Assembly (NCBI GenBank): GCA_018364635.1
Contig: JAGZLR010000020.1
Span: 1 to 36,791 of the forward strand
Direction: 5' to 3'
Origin: Clostridiales bacterium
GTDB lineage: Bacteria > Bacillota > Clostridia > Lachnospirales > Anaerotignaceae
DNA length: 36,791 nt
This document shows positions 16,171 to 23,331 of the stretch, piece by piece (within the stretch, counting starts at the first letter, position 1; the number at the start of each line of letters is the position of its first letter). Made by a program: the position numbers and the translations under genes. A model generated the notes under the pieces. It did not search any database. It was not told the DNA's origin and was given only the letters and a program-made list of their open reading frames with translations.

Positions 16171-17293
16171 ATTTAAAATAATCCATAGGGTCTACAGATT
16201 CACCGTTTTTAATAACCTCATAATGAACATGTGGTCCTGTGGAACGGCCTGTATTTCCTGAAAAAGCAATGATATCACCTTTTTCTACTTGATCTCCAAC
16301 AGAAACATTTAGGGAAGAATTATGAGCATACAAAGTGACATATCCATTTCCATGGTCTATTTTTACCATATATCCATATCCTCCAGCATTGTATTCTGAG
16401 GCTATTACAGTACCACTTGCTGTAGCTTTTACTTCTGTGCCTTCTGGTACGCTGATATCTAAGGCGCCATGATAGGCATTAGAACCATTAATCGGATCTT
16501 CTCTACTGCCAAATGTTGAAGTGACTCTGCCTTTTACAGGCCAAATGGATGGCATAGAATTATAATTGGAGACGGTTTCAGTCACATTGTTTGAGATGTC
16601 CACAAATTCTAATTTTTCTGCACTTATGGTTGTTTCTAACTGATTTAACACATCTTTTAGATAGTTAGTATTCGTAATAGCAGGCGATTGTACCATAGCT
16701 ACTGCAACAGGGGATTTTTCGTCAGTGTCAGGAATATCTACTGCACCAATTTCGTCCAATTTTTGGTATAGATCAGATTTGGCTTTATCTAATTCATTTA
16801 ATTGTGTTTGTATTTGATCTGCTTTATCTTTTAGATTTGATAGATCTTCTTGATACGTATTATTTTCAGTTTCCAGTTGGTTTACTGTATTTTTTAAATT
16901 ATTGTTTGTCGCTTTTTCTTTTTCCAAACTTTCTTCTTTTTCTTCTAATGTTTTTTCTACAGACTGGAGTCGACTTTGCATGGCTCTCAGCTGGTAGGCA
17001 CTAGCGCATCCCAAAGAGATGATAACAGCAAGAATTCCTACGGCATAACGTTTTTTTATTTTAAGGGCAATATGCTGATTTGTAAAATGTGGAATATTTT
17101 CTGGTAACTCTTGTATGGACTGATGGGCAAGAACTGGAAATAATGTACCCAATCGTCCTGACTGAATTAATGAAAAATAAATATATATTCTTCTATTCCG
17201 TTTTTGCAACTTTTCAATTGTCGTTTGTGCATGACAATGAGAAGAAAGAATGGTTTGGAAATCTACTCCTCTTTGATAAAAAGAGTCGTTCAT
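16169..17293 (-). CDS. Membrane-anchored M23 family metallopeptidase with coiled coil
   Basis: Probable cell-wall hydrolase or hydrolase regulator acting on peptidoglycan outside the membrane. 374 residues from ATG 17293, which has GAGGTG at a good distance; an ATG five codons upstream overlaps that site. Order: a cytoplasmic N-terminal segment of about 85 residues, one TM segment (AVGILAVIISLGCASAY), a long Glu/Lys/Asn/Leu coiled coil of about 100 residues, then a LytM/M23 domain in the last 120. The domain keeps the zinc ligands: the His and Asp of YHGALDIS and the second His of GPHVHYE, so it is probably active. It resembles the SpoIIQ/EnvC-like architecture of TM-coil-LytM proteins. It has its own promoter and terminator. 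Confidence 0.88.
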   Translation of the reverse strand: MNDSFYQRGVDFQTILSSHCHAQTTIEKLQKRNRRIYIYFSLIQSGRLGTLFPVLAHQSIQELPENIPHFTNQHIALKIKKRYAVGILAVIISLGCASAYQLRAMQSRLQSVEKTLEEKEESLEKEKATNNNLKNTVNQLETENNTYQEDLSNLKDKADQIQTQLNELDKAKSDLYQKLDEIGAVDIPDTDEKSPVAVAMVQSPAITNTNYLKDVLNQLETTISAEKLEFVDISNNVTETVSNYNSMPSIWPVKGRVTSTFGSREDPINGSNAYHGALDISVPEGTEVKATASGTVIASEYNAGGYGYMVKIDHGNGYVTLYAHNSSLNVSVGDQVEKGDIIAFSGNTGRSTGPHVHYEVIKNGESVDPMDYFK

Positions 17294-17329
17294 TTTTTTA
17301 CACCTCATTTTTCTGTTTACAGATTTAAT

Positions 17330-17358
17330 AGTATACTAGTTGTTAACATTTTTGTAAA
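17330..17358 (-). promoter_or_regulatory. Putative promoter of the M23 peptidase gene
   Basis: Minus-strand TTTACA (17353-17358), 17-nt spacer and TATACT (17330-17335), about 37 bp upstream of the start codon. Confidence 0.65.
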
Positions 17359-17633
17359 GAACTATAATTATTTTTAACATTTTTTTAATAATTATGCCAT
17401 TGAAGTATATTTTACACAGGAAATGAAAAAAGGCAAGAAGAAAATGATTAATTTTTCCTTATTTTTTTGAAGGCCTGTAGAGAAATGTTATATTTTTGGT
17501 TTTTATAAGTTTTCGCCTTATATTTTAGGTAGGAAATAATGGGGAGGGGAATTATGTTAAAGATGTCTTAATGATTGTTTTGATATGATAAATGCGTAAC
17601 AAAAAATAATTCAAAATCAAGGAGGAATTTTTT
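17359..17633. other. AT-rich divergent intergenic region
   Basis: Between the M23 peptidase and the small secreted protein there are about 340 bp without a gene. The part right of the M23 promoter is very AT-rich with T-runs. A -10-like TATGATAAAT near 17585 with a poor -35 may serve the secreted protein, followed by the strong site AAGGAGGA near 17620. I see no RNA motif or repeat. Confidence 0.4.
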
Positions 17634-17987
17634 ATGAACAAAAAAACGTTAGTCTCAGCAATGATTAGTACTGTTATGGTAAGCGCTATGTCGTTCTCGG
17701 CCTTTGCTGCACAGGACACAGTGAAGCCTGAAAAAATCAGAGCAATCTCAACAGTAAAAATTAACGCTGATATGGAGAATTTAGATCAAGAAGGAGAATG
17801 TGTAGTCAGCGCAACGACTTTGGAGGATGGCGTTACTAAGACAGAACTTATGGATCTGCATCATCTGGAGGATAGCAGTGTCATTGAGACAGAGCTAAAA
17901 GAATTACAAAATATTGAGCTTAATGGAAAAAAGATTATTGTAAATGAGGAAGAAGATGGTGTTGTAAGTATATTGTTTGAAGAATAA
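17634..17987 (+). CDS. Small secreted protein of unknown function
   Basis: 117 residues. An N-terminal Sec signal peptide is clear: a Lys-rich start (MNKKTLV), a hydrophobic core with Met/Ser/Ala, and an AFA-A type cleavage site near residue 25 (SAFAAQD). The mature part is about 90 residues, acidic, mostly predicted beta/extended, without cysteines or a recognisable domain. A strong ribosome binding site (AAGGAGGA) precedes ATG 17634. It lies directly upstream of a two-component system, separated by a terminator, so it could be a target or ligand of that system, but this is only inferred from position. Confidence 0.75.
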   Translation: MNKKTLVSAMISTVMVSAMSFSAFAAQDTVKPEKIRAISTVKINADMENLDQEGECVVSATTLEDGVTKTELMDLHHLEDSSVIETELKELQNIELNGKKIIVNEEEDGVVSILFEE

Positions 17988-18035
17988 TTGTGTTTTCTGT
18001 GCATTATTTATGATAAAATAGAATAAATTTATGCA

Positions 18036-18067
18036 AAAAAAGCCGCAGTGGACAACTGCGGCTTTTG
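18036..18067 (+). terminator. Intrinsic terminator between secreted protein and response regulator
   Basis: AGCCGCAGT (18041-18049) pairs with ACTGCGGCT (18055-18063), flanked by an A-run and followed by TTTT. It ends 17 bp before the response regulator start, and an extended -10-like TGATAAAAT (18011-18019) lies upstream of it, so it may also act as an attenuator in the regulator's own leader. Confidence 0.8.
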
Positions 18068-18084
18068 TAGGAGGATAGAGAAGG

Positions 18085-18744
18085 ATGCGTCTATTGGTTA
18101 TAGAGGATGAGATGGATTTACGTAATGCCCTTAAAAAAGGTTTGGAAAAAAGTGGGTTTGCTGTGGATGCTGCCGAAGAGGGATCAGAAGGCTTAGCGTT
18201 TACTGAAATAAATGAATATGATTTAGTAATTTTAGATTTAAATTTACCTGGAATAGACGGGATAGAAGTATTAAAAAAAATTAGAGATCGGGATCGTAAA
18301 ATAAAAGTATTGATTCTTTCTGCAAGAGGAGAAGTAGAGGATAAGGTTTTAGGACTAGACATTGGTGCTAATGATTATTTAGTAAAACCTTTTCATTTTA
18401 AGGAGTTAGTGGCCCGCGTTAGAGCGCTGTTAAGGCGAGAATTTGTAGATCAGGGAAGCCTTCTTACAATAGGTAAATTGAAATTAGACACGATTGGGAG
18501 ATGTGTCTACGAAAATGAGGACTTTTTAGAATTGACAAAAACAGAACTTCAAATATTGGAGTTTCTTTTGATAAATAAGGGAAATACTGTAAGTACGGAA
18601 AAGATTATGGAACATGTTTATGATAATGAGGCTGATATTTTTTCTAATTCGATTAGTGTACATATCCATGCCTTAAGAAAAAAGATTAGAAGCTGTGTCA
18701 TTAAAACAGTGAGAGGTATTGGTTATAGATTGGAGGAGCAGTAA
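18085..18744 (+). CDS. OmpR/PhoB-family response regulator
   Basis: DNA-binding output protein of a two-component system. 219 residues. The receiver domain (1-115) shows the acidic pair Glu7-Asp8, phosphoacceptor Asp51 in LVILDLNLPG, Ser79 and Lys101 in LVKPF. The C-terminal winged helix (about 125-219) shows LTKTELQILEFLLINKGNTVSTEKIMEHVY and the recognition helix SNSISVHIHALRKKI followed by TVRGIGYRLEEQ. ATG 18085 follows AGGAGGATAG. Its stop is one base before the histidine kinase start, so the two are co-translated. Targets are unknown; the adjacent secreted protein gene is a candidate. Confidence 0.96.
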   Translation: MRLLVIEDEMDLRNALKKGLEKSGFAVDAAEEGSEGLAFTEINEYDLVILDLNLPGIDGIEVLKKIRDRDRKIKVLILSARGEVEDKVLGLDIGANDYLVKPFHFKELVARVRALLRREFVDQGSLLTIGKLKLDTIGRCVYENEDFLELTKTELQILEFLLINKGNTVSTEKIMEHVYDNEADIFSNSISVHIHALRKKIRSCVIKTVRGIGYRLEEQ

Positions 18745-18745
18745 G

Positions 18746-19951
18746 ATGGGTCTATTTAAAAAACTATCGCTAAGAGCTCAAGTGACATTATTGTCAAGTG
18801 CGATTACGGTGACGGCAGTTTTACTTTTTACGCTTATGTCTATGTACAGTGCTGATAAAATTTTTGTCAGCAAAGCAAGAGATATCTCTATAGCCTCGTC
18901 AGACGATAAAGTAGAGAACGTAACGATAGCAAAAGAGATAGAGACAGCGACAAAACAGGAGTTCTATTCGTCAGAACCGTTTCAGCAGAATGTAGTAGTA
19001 ACGGAAATGGTTCCTATAGATTTTATCGTTACTGCGAATTATCAATTTCGTACTGTAAATTATGGCTTTATGGCTATTTTAATTATTATAGGTGCTTTTA
19101 TGACTTATATAATTACAGGAAGAACATTGTGCGTAGTTGGGCAGCTTAGTGCGCAAATGCATAAAATTAATGAAAATAATCTTTTTTTAAGAATTGAAGG
19201 AGAAAATTTAAGTCCAGAAATTAAGAGTATGACAGATTCCTTTAACCATATGATGGATCGTCTGGAAAATGCCTTTGCTGCTCAAAAGAAGTTTGCTGCT
19301 GCCGCTGCTCATGAGCTAAAAACACCTCTATCTTGTATCAGTACAAATATTGAGGTACTCCAATTGGAAGATAAGCCGATGCTGGAAGAGTATGAAAAGA
19401 CAATTGATGTTATCAAAAGGAACACAGATAGGCTTATTGCTCTGACAGAAGAATTATTGGATCTTAATCGTATTTATGAAGAGACAACTAGTTTTTCCGT
19501 TGCAGAGCTCTGCCAAGAGATTGGAGAGGAGCTGAGGTATTTTTTGGAAACGAAAAAAATAATGTTAGAAATTATTGGAGATGCTATTATGCATGGAAGT
19601 TATCAAGCTGTATATCAAATCTTTTTTAATCTTGTAGAAAATGCAGTAAAGTATAACTGTGAAAATGGGACTGTAAATGTTGAGATTATTAATGAAGGCG
19701 AGATGATTGCAGTTTCTGTAAAAGATACCGGTATTGGTATTTCTAAGGAGGACTTAATATATATTTTTGAACCATTTTACAGAGTAGACAAGTCCAGAAA
19801 TAGAAGTATTGGTGGAGCAGGGCTGGGATTAAGTATTGTAAAAGAGCTGGTAGAAAAATGTGGGGGTAAAATATATGTGGACTCTCAAAAAGGAAAGGGC
19901 AGTTGCTTTCAAGTAATATTCATAACAAAGACAGAGCAAATTAGTAATTGA
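18746..19951 (+). CDS. Sensor histidine kinase (HAMP, HisKA, HATPase_c)
   Basis: Membrane sensor partner of the response regulator. 401 residues from ATG 18746, preceded by GGAGGAGCAG; an upstream in-frame GTG would lie inside the regulator gene. TM1 is about residues 12-34 and TM2 about 105-127, bracketing an extracytoplasmic loop of about 70 residues with no recognisable domain. A HAMP linker (128-180) leads to the H-box AAAAHELKTPLSC with His189. The ATPase domain has the N-box FFNLVENAVKYN, G1 DTGIGIS, an F-box-like EPFYRVDKSRNR and G2 GGAGLGLSIVKELVEKCGG. All catalytic boxes are present, so it should be active. The signal is unknown. Confidence 0.95.
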   Translation: MGLFKKLSLRAQVTLLSSAITVTAVLLFTLMSMYSADKIFVSKARDISIASSDDKVENVTIAKEIETATKQEFYSSEPFQQNVVVTEMVPIDFIVTANYQFRTVNYGFMAILIIIGAFMTYIITGRTLCVVGQLSAQMHKINENNLFLRIEGENLSPEIKSMTDSFNHMMDRLENAFAAQKKFAAAAAHELKTPLSCISTNIEVLQLEDKPMLEEYEKTIDVIKRNTDRLIALTEELLDLNRIYEETTSFSVAELCQEIGEELRYFLETKKIMLEIIGDAIMHGSYQAVYQIFFNLVENAVKYNCENGTVNVEIINEGEMIAVSVKDTGIGISKEDLIYIFEPFYRVDKSRNRSIGGAGLGLSIVKELVEKCGGKIYVDSQKGKGSCFQVIFITKTEQISN

Positions 19952-19981
19952 TACATGCCATCTATCATAACAAAGATAAAG

Positions 19982-20010
19982 TATACAAAATTTACGGCAT
20001 CTGTTATAAT
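19982..20010 (+). promoter_or_regulatory. Putative promoter of the DRTGG-hydrogenase operon
   Basis: TATAAT at 20005-20010 with a 17-nt spacer to TATACA at 19982-19987. The -10 is perfect, the -35 is moderate. It lies in the 92 bp between the kinase gene and the first DRTGG-like gene, so the following four genes are probably a unit of their own. Confidence 0.5.
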
Positions 20011-20043
20011 AAAATTGACCAAACTGGAAAGGAGATGTGTCAT

Positions 20044-20412
20044 GTGACAATTTCTGAGGTTGCTACGCTTCTCAGTGCCCGATTTTTAACTGGAGAACCT
20101 GAAATTAATTTTCAGTGTCTTTTTGCTTGTAGTTCAGATTTAATGAGTGATGTACTAGCATTTTCAAAGGATAAATCAATACTTTTAACAGGTCTTGTGA
20201 ATATTCAGGTGGTACGTACAGCTGAGATTATGGATATGAAAGCGGTGATTTTCGTTCGAGGAAAGGAGCCGTCAAAGGAAGTATTAAATTACGCGAAAGA
20301 AAAAGATATTACAGTGTTAGCGACAGAGCTGGCATTGTTTGAAGCAAGTGGTATGTTGTATTCTCATGGTTTAGGACGAAAGGAAAGATTATGCGGTTGC
20401 ACTATGACGTAA
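20044..20412 (+). CDS. DRTGG domain-like protein, copy 1
   Basis: Predicted soluble protein of about 122 residues. The pattern VTISEVATLLSARFLTGEP, then a stretch on activity in a VLAFSKDKSILLTGLVNIQVVRTAEI segment, then AVIFVRGKEPSKEVLNYAKEKDITVLATELALFEASGMLYSHGL matches the DRTGG fold seen as stand-alone proteins in Clostridia and in CBS/PTA proteins, where it may bind nucleotides. The start GTG 20044 is chosen because AAAGGAG (20028-20034) is 9 bp away; ATG 20035 abuts that site directly. The C-terminus has Cys-Gly-Cys and overlaps the next gene by 22 bp, so translation is probably coupled. It is partnered with a second DRTGG-like gene at the end of the operon. Confidence 0.75.
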   Translation: MTISEVATLLSARFLTGEPEINFQCLFACSSDLMSDVLAFSKDKSILLTGLVNIQVVRTAEIMDMKAVIFVRGKEPSKEVLNYAKEKDITVLATELALFEASGMLYSHGLGRKERLCGCTMT

Positions 20413-20801
20413 AGGGTAATGAGTTATTAGCTGCGGGGGAAGCCTCCAGTAATTTAAAAAGAAAGTTAAAAAAATTAGGAATACCTGATGAAAGTATAAG
20501 AAAAATAGCGATAGCTACCTATGAGGCAGAGATCAATATGGTTATTCATGCCAACGGTGGGGTGATAGATGCAGACATTTTTCCTGATCGGATTCATGTC
20601 TGTCTAAAAGACACAGGTCCTGGAATTGTGGATATTGAACAGGCAATGCAGGAAGGTTTTTCAACTGCAGGAAAAGAGGCGAGAGACTTGGGTTTTGGTG
20701 CAGGAATGGGGCTTCCAAACATGAAAAAATTTTCTGACGAGTTTCGAATTTCTACAGAGATTGGAAAAGGTACGTTAGTAGAGTTGATAGTAAATTTTTG
20801 A
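20391..20801 (+). CDS. Anti-sigma-type ATP-binding protein (RsbW-like HATPase)
   Basis: 136-residue GHKL-type ATPase of the RsbW/SpoIIAB class, either a serine kinase acting on anti-anti-sigma-like partners or a nucleotide-dependent switch. The N-box reads EAEINMVIHA (45-54), the G1 box KDTGPGI (73-79), and the G2 region GFGAGMGLPNMKKF (101-114). All ATP-binding boxes are present. ATG 20391 follows GAAAGGAAAG and is within the end of the DRTGG-like gene. No sigma factor or STAS protein is encoded nearby, so its partner is not the classical one in cis. Established knowledge: such ATPase genes recur beside [FeFe]-hydrogenase and DRTGG genes in Clostridia and thermophilic anaerobes, which suggests a shared signalling role. 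Confidence 0.88.
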   Translation: MRLHYDVKGNELLAAGEASSNLKRKLKKLGIPDESIRKIAIATYEAEINMVIHANGGVIDADIFPDRIHVCLKDTGPGIVDIEQAMQEGFSTAGKEARDLGFGAGMGLPNMKKFSDEFRISTEIGKGTLVELIVNF

Positions 20802-20819
20802 TGACAGGAGGATCATCAG

Positions 20820-22181
20820 ATGTTGAGCGGTTATTTTCATTCAGTTACTTTGGATAAAGATCAATGTATCGGATGTACTGACTGTATCAAAAGGTGCCCT
20901 ACAGAGGCAATACGAGTGCGAAATGGAAAAGCACAGATCACTAATGAACGATGTATTGACTGTGGTCTATGTATCACTGTCTGTAGACATCATGCAAAAA
21001 AAGCAACAAGTGATTCTTTGAAAGTAATAGACCAGTATCAGTATAAAGTGGCAATCCCATCAACTTCGCTCTATGCTCAGTTTCGAGATGTCTGTGATGT
21101 CAATAAAATTTTAGCGGGATTAAAAAGTTTAGGATTTGATGAAGTGTTTGATATGTCAAAAGCAGCTGAGATTGTGAATGACAAAGTTAAAACATATTTA
21201 TTACATAATAATATCAAAAAACCGGTAATTTCCTCTGGATGTCCTGCTGTTACCAGATTGATTTCTATTCGTTTTCCATCTTTATTGGAAAATGTTGCTC
21301 CTGTGGTGCTGCCTATGGATGCTGCGGCAATGGCGGCAGAGGTATATTTGTTGCAAAAAGGGATTTCAAGAGAGGATGTAGGTATTTTCTTTATAACGCC
21401 TTGTGCAGCAAAAGTGACACATGCAAGAACTTACCAGGCGGAACAAAGTCGATTGATAGATGGAGTAATCTCTATCCAAGACGTATTTATAAAAATGAAA
21501 TTAAAAATGAAAGAAATGCAGAAAGAACAATTGTGTCCCTTTTATCAAGGCGCTGATGGAGGAATTCAGTTAGCTGCGATTGGTGGGGAACGTCGTCTGA
21601 TAGGAATTGAAAATTCTATCTCTGTAGATGGCATTGAAAATGTCATTAAGGTATTGGAAATGGTTGAAAATGGACAGTTGGATGATGTGGATTTTATCGA
21701 AGCAATGTGCTGCACTGGTGGTTGTATTGGAGGAACTTTGACCGTACAAAACAGTTTTATTGCTGAAAGTTACTTGGGAAAAGTTTTACATACAGTCAAA
21801 ACATATTCTAAGGAAGAAAAAATGAATATGGATATATTCTATGAACAAATGGATCTTTACTTGAAAGAACCTAGAATATCTAGACGTGTACTGAATTTAG
21901 ATGAAGATCTTGCAGTGGCGATTCAAAAAATGAACGCTATTACAGACTTATATAAAAAGATGCCGAAGATTGACTGTGGCAGTTGTGGAGCTCCCACTTG
22001 TCTTGCACATGCCGAAGATATTATACAGGGAAAAGCTGCAATTGAGGATTGTATTTTTATGTTGCGGGCAAAGGTAAAAGAACTTGCTCAGGATGTAGAA
22101 ACACTTTCGGAAAAAATACCAGAAAGTGAGGAAGATACAGTCGGAAAGGAGAACATAGATGAATGTACAAGAACTGAATAA
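20820..22181 (+). CDS. Putative sensory [FeFe]-hydrogenase (group D-like)
   Basis: 453 residues. Order: two [4Fe-4S] ferredoxin motifs (Cys16/19/22/26 and Cys45/48/51/55), an H-cluster domain (about 70-330), and a C-terminal four-Cys FeS module (Cys386/389/394/411). The H-cluster loops read SSGCPAV, TPCAAK and MCCTGGCIGG. The four ligand cysteines are kept as Cys141, Cys195, Cys298 and Cys302. The cysteine that relays protons in catalytic enzymes (first Cys of TSCCP) is Gly140, and the usual Glu after the second motif is replaced by His201. These changes are those of putative sensory hydrogenases (HydS, groups C/D), so I expect H2/redox sensing rather than fast turnover. ATG 20820 follows AGGAGG. 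It is third in an operon with DRTGG-like proteins and an RsbW-like ATPase. The maturases HydEFG are not in the window. Confidence 0.85.
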   Translation: MLSGYFHSVTLDKDQCIGCTDCIKRCPTEAIRVRNGKAQITNERCIDCGLCITVCRHHAKKATSDSLKVIDQYQYKVAIPSTSLYAQFRDVCDVNKILAGLKSLGFDEVFDMSKAAEIVNDKVKTYLLHNNIKKPVISSGCPAVTRLISIRFPSLLENVAPVVLPMDAAAMAAEVYLLQKGISREDVGIFFITPCAAKVTHARTYQAEQSRLIDGVISIQDVFIKMKLKMKEMQKEQLCPFYQGADGGIQLAAIGGERRLIGIENSISVDGIENVIKVLEMVENGQLDDVDFIEAMCCTGGCIGGTLTVQNSFIAESYLGKVLHTVKTYSKEEKMNMDIFYEQMDLYLKEPRISRRVLNLDEDLAVAIQKMNAITDLYKKMPKIDCGSCGAPTCLAHAEDIIQGKAAIEDCIFMLRAKVKELAQDVETLSEKIPESEEDTVGKENIDECTRTE

Positions 22182-22491
22182 AAAGTTGGGTTTTCAGTGT
22201 GTAACAGGAGAAAAAGGTTTGACAAATGAAGTATCTGGTGTATATATTGGAGATCTTTTAAGCTGGGTGATGGGCAAGGCAAAGGCGTATAATGCGTGGA
22301 TTACGATACAAGGGCATATTAATGTAGTTGCGGTTGCGATTTTGTCAGGAATCAGCTGCATTATTTTGTCAGATGGAAGTCAGCCTGAACCGGATATGGT
22401 AAAAAAAGCAGCAGAAGAAGAGATCCCTGTTTTAGTCAGCAATAAAAATAGTTATGAATTGGCTTGTATGCTTCATGATATTGGATTTTAA
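22159..22491 (+). CDS. DRTGG domain-like protein, copy 2
   Basis: 110 residues, a closer match to the stand-alone DRTGG family than copy 1: MNVQELNKKLGFQCVTGEKGLTNEVSGVYIGDLLSWVMGKAK, then AWITIQGHINVVAVAILSGISCIILSDG and EEEIPVLVSNKNSYELACMLHDIGF. It is probably cytoplasmic and possibly nucleotide-binding, but no activity is proven for such proteins. ATG 22159 follows GAAAGGAGAA and overlaps the hydrogenase-like gene by 23 bp. Last gene of the operon, directly before a terminator. Two DRTGG paralogues flanking the ATPase and the hydrogenase suggest they form one complex or one signalling chain. Confidence 0.82.
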   Translation: MNVQELNKKLGFQCVTGEKGLTNEVSGVYIGDLLSWVMGKAKAYNAWITIQGHINVVAVAILSGISCIILSDGSQPEPDMVKKAAEEEIPVLVSNKNSYELACMLHDIGF

Positions 22492-22499
22492 TAAAAAGG

Positions 22500-22531
22500 A
22501 AGAACTGAAAGAAAATTCAGTTCTTTTTTTG
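22500..22531 (+). terminator. Terminator of the DRTGG-hydrogenase operon
   Basis: AAGAACTGAA (22500-22509) and TTCAGTTCTT (22516-22525) form a 10-bp stem with a T-run after it. Confidence 0.92.
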
Positions 22532-22563
22532 TTGTATTGTGTAAACATTTAGAAGTAGGATAA

Positions 22564-22592
22564 TTGACAATTTATTTAGCTTGGATTATACT
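22564..22592 (+). promoter_or_regulatory. Promoter of the Crp/Fnr-ABC transporter unit
   Basis: TTGACA (22564-22569), 17-nt spacer, TATACT (22587-22592). A second -10-like TATAAT is at 22603-22608. I see no clear FNR/CRP-type palindrome at the promoter. Confidence 0.8.
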
Positions 22593-22642
22593 TTGATAAC
22601 TGTATAATATAATACAAAAATTTAGAATAAAGAAGTGGATGC

Positions 22643-23314
22643 ATGATTGCTAGAGAGGTAGAGTATAAAAGTATTTTGGAAAACTGTGTATTATTTCAAG
22701 GAGTGATGGAGAGTACAGTTAACAGCTGCTTGAATAAATGCAAAGATGAGATATTTACGTTTTCAAAAGGAGATTTAATTTATAATAAGCTAAATTTTAA
22801 GAAGAGCCTGGGAATTGTTTTAGATGGATCTATAGTTGCAGTAAAAGAGGAAAGCAGTCTTATTATGAGCACAAAAAAAGTTGGAGAAATTTTTGGAGCA
22901 GCGACATTATTTCAGAAAAAATATCAGTTTGTAGCAGAAATTAGAGCAGCTGAGAAAAGTAAAGTGTTATTTCTAAATCAGGAGATACTTATGGAACTTT
23001 TTCAAAAAGATTTTCATTTTGTAGAAAACTATCTCTGCTTTCTATCCGAGAGATTGAGCTTTTTAAACCAAAAAATTGATGGGTTGACAGCAAGAAGTGC
23101 TGAAAGTAAAGTCGCAAGATTATTTCTAATGAACAGAAATAATCAGGGTCGTGTGGTTCTCGGATATAATTTTACAAATATCGCAAAGACCTTATGCATA
23201 GGAAGAGCGACTTTGTATCGTGTAATTGGGGACATGGAAAAGACAGGATTGATCCAAAAAGATGGAAAGAGAATTTATGTGAATAAGCCGGAGCTGCTAG
23301 AAAGATTGATTTGA
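22643..23314 (+). CDS. Crp/Fnr-family transcriptional regulator
   Basis: 223 residues: an N-terminal cyclic-nucleotide-binding-type beta barrel (about 15-130, with FTFSKGDLIYNK and GIVLDGSIVAVKEE), a dimerisation helix, and a C-terminal winged helix (about 150-223, with FTNIAKTLCIGRATLYRVIGDMEKTGLI as helix-turn-helix). The barrel lacks the cAMP-binding Arg/Glu signature I would look for, so cAMP is not the likely ligand. Cys29 and Cys33 and a few other cysteines are present but do not make the classical Fnr N-terminal four-Cys set. ATG 22643 has only a weak ribosome binding site. It is 17 bp upstream of an ABC transporter lipoprotein gene and probably controls that transporter. Confidence 0.9.
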   Translation: MIAREVEYKSILENCVLFQGVMESTVNSCLNKCKDEIFTFSKGDLIYNKLNFKKSLGIVLDGSIVAVKEESSLIMSTKKVGEIFGAATLFQKKYQFVAEIRAAEKSKVLFLNQEILMELFQKDFHFVENYLCFLSERLSFLNQKIDGLTARSAESKVARLFLMNRNNQGRVVLGYNFTNIAKTLCIGRATLYRVIGDMEKTGLIQKDGKRIYVNKPELLERLI

Positions 23315-23331
23315 GAGAGGATTGATTACAA

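Noticed and set aside
16804..17004. Hydrophobic plus-strand frame rich in Phe/Leu opposite the M23 gene
   Set aside because: It is the antisense shadow of the Lys/Glu-rich coiled coil; no ribosome binding site.
21239..21556. 105-codon plus-strand frame inside the hydrogenase-like gene
   Set aside because: Lies within a well-supported gene in another frame and shows no motifs.
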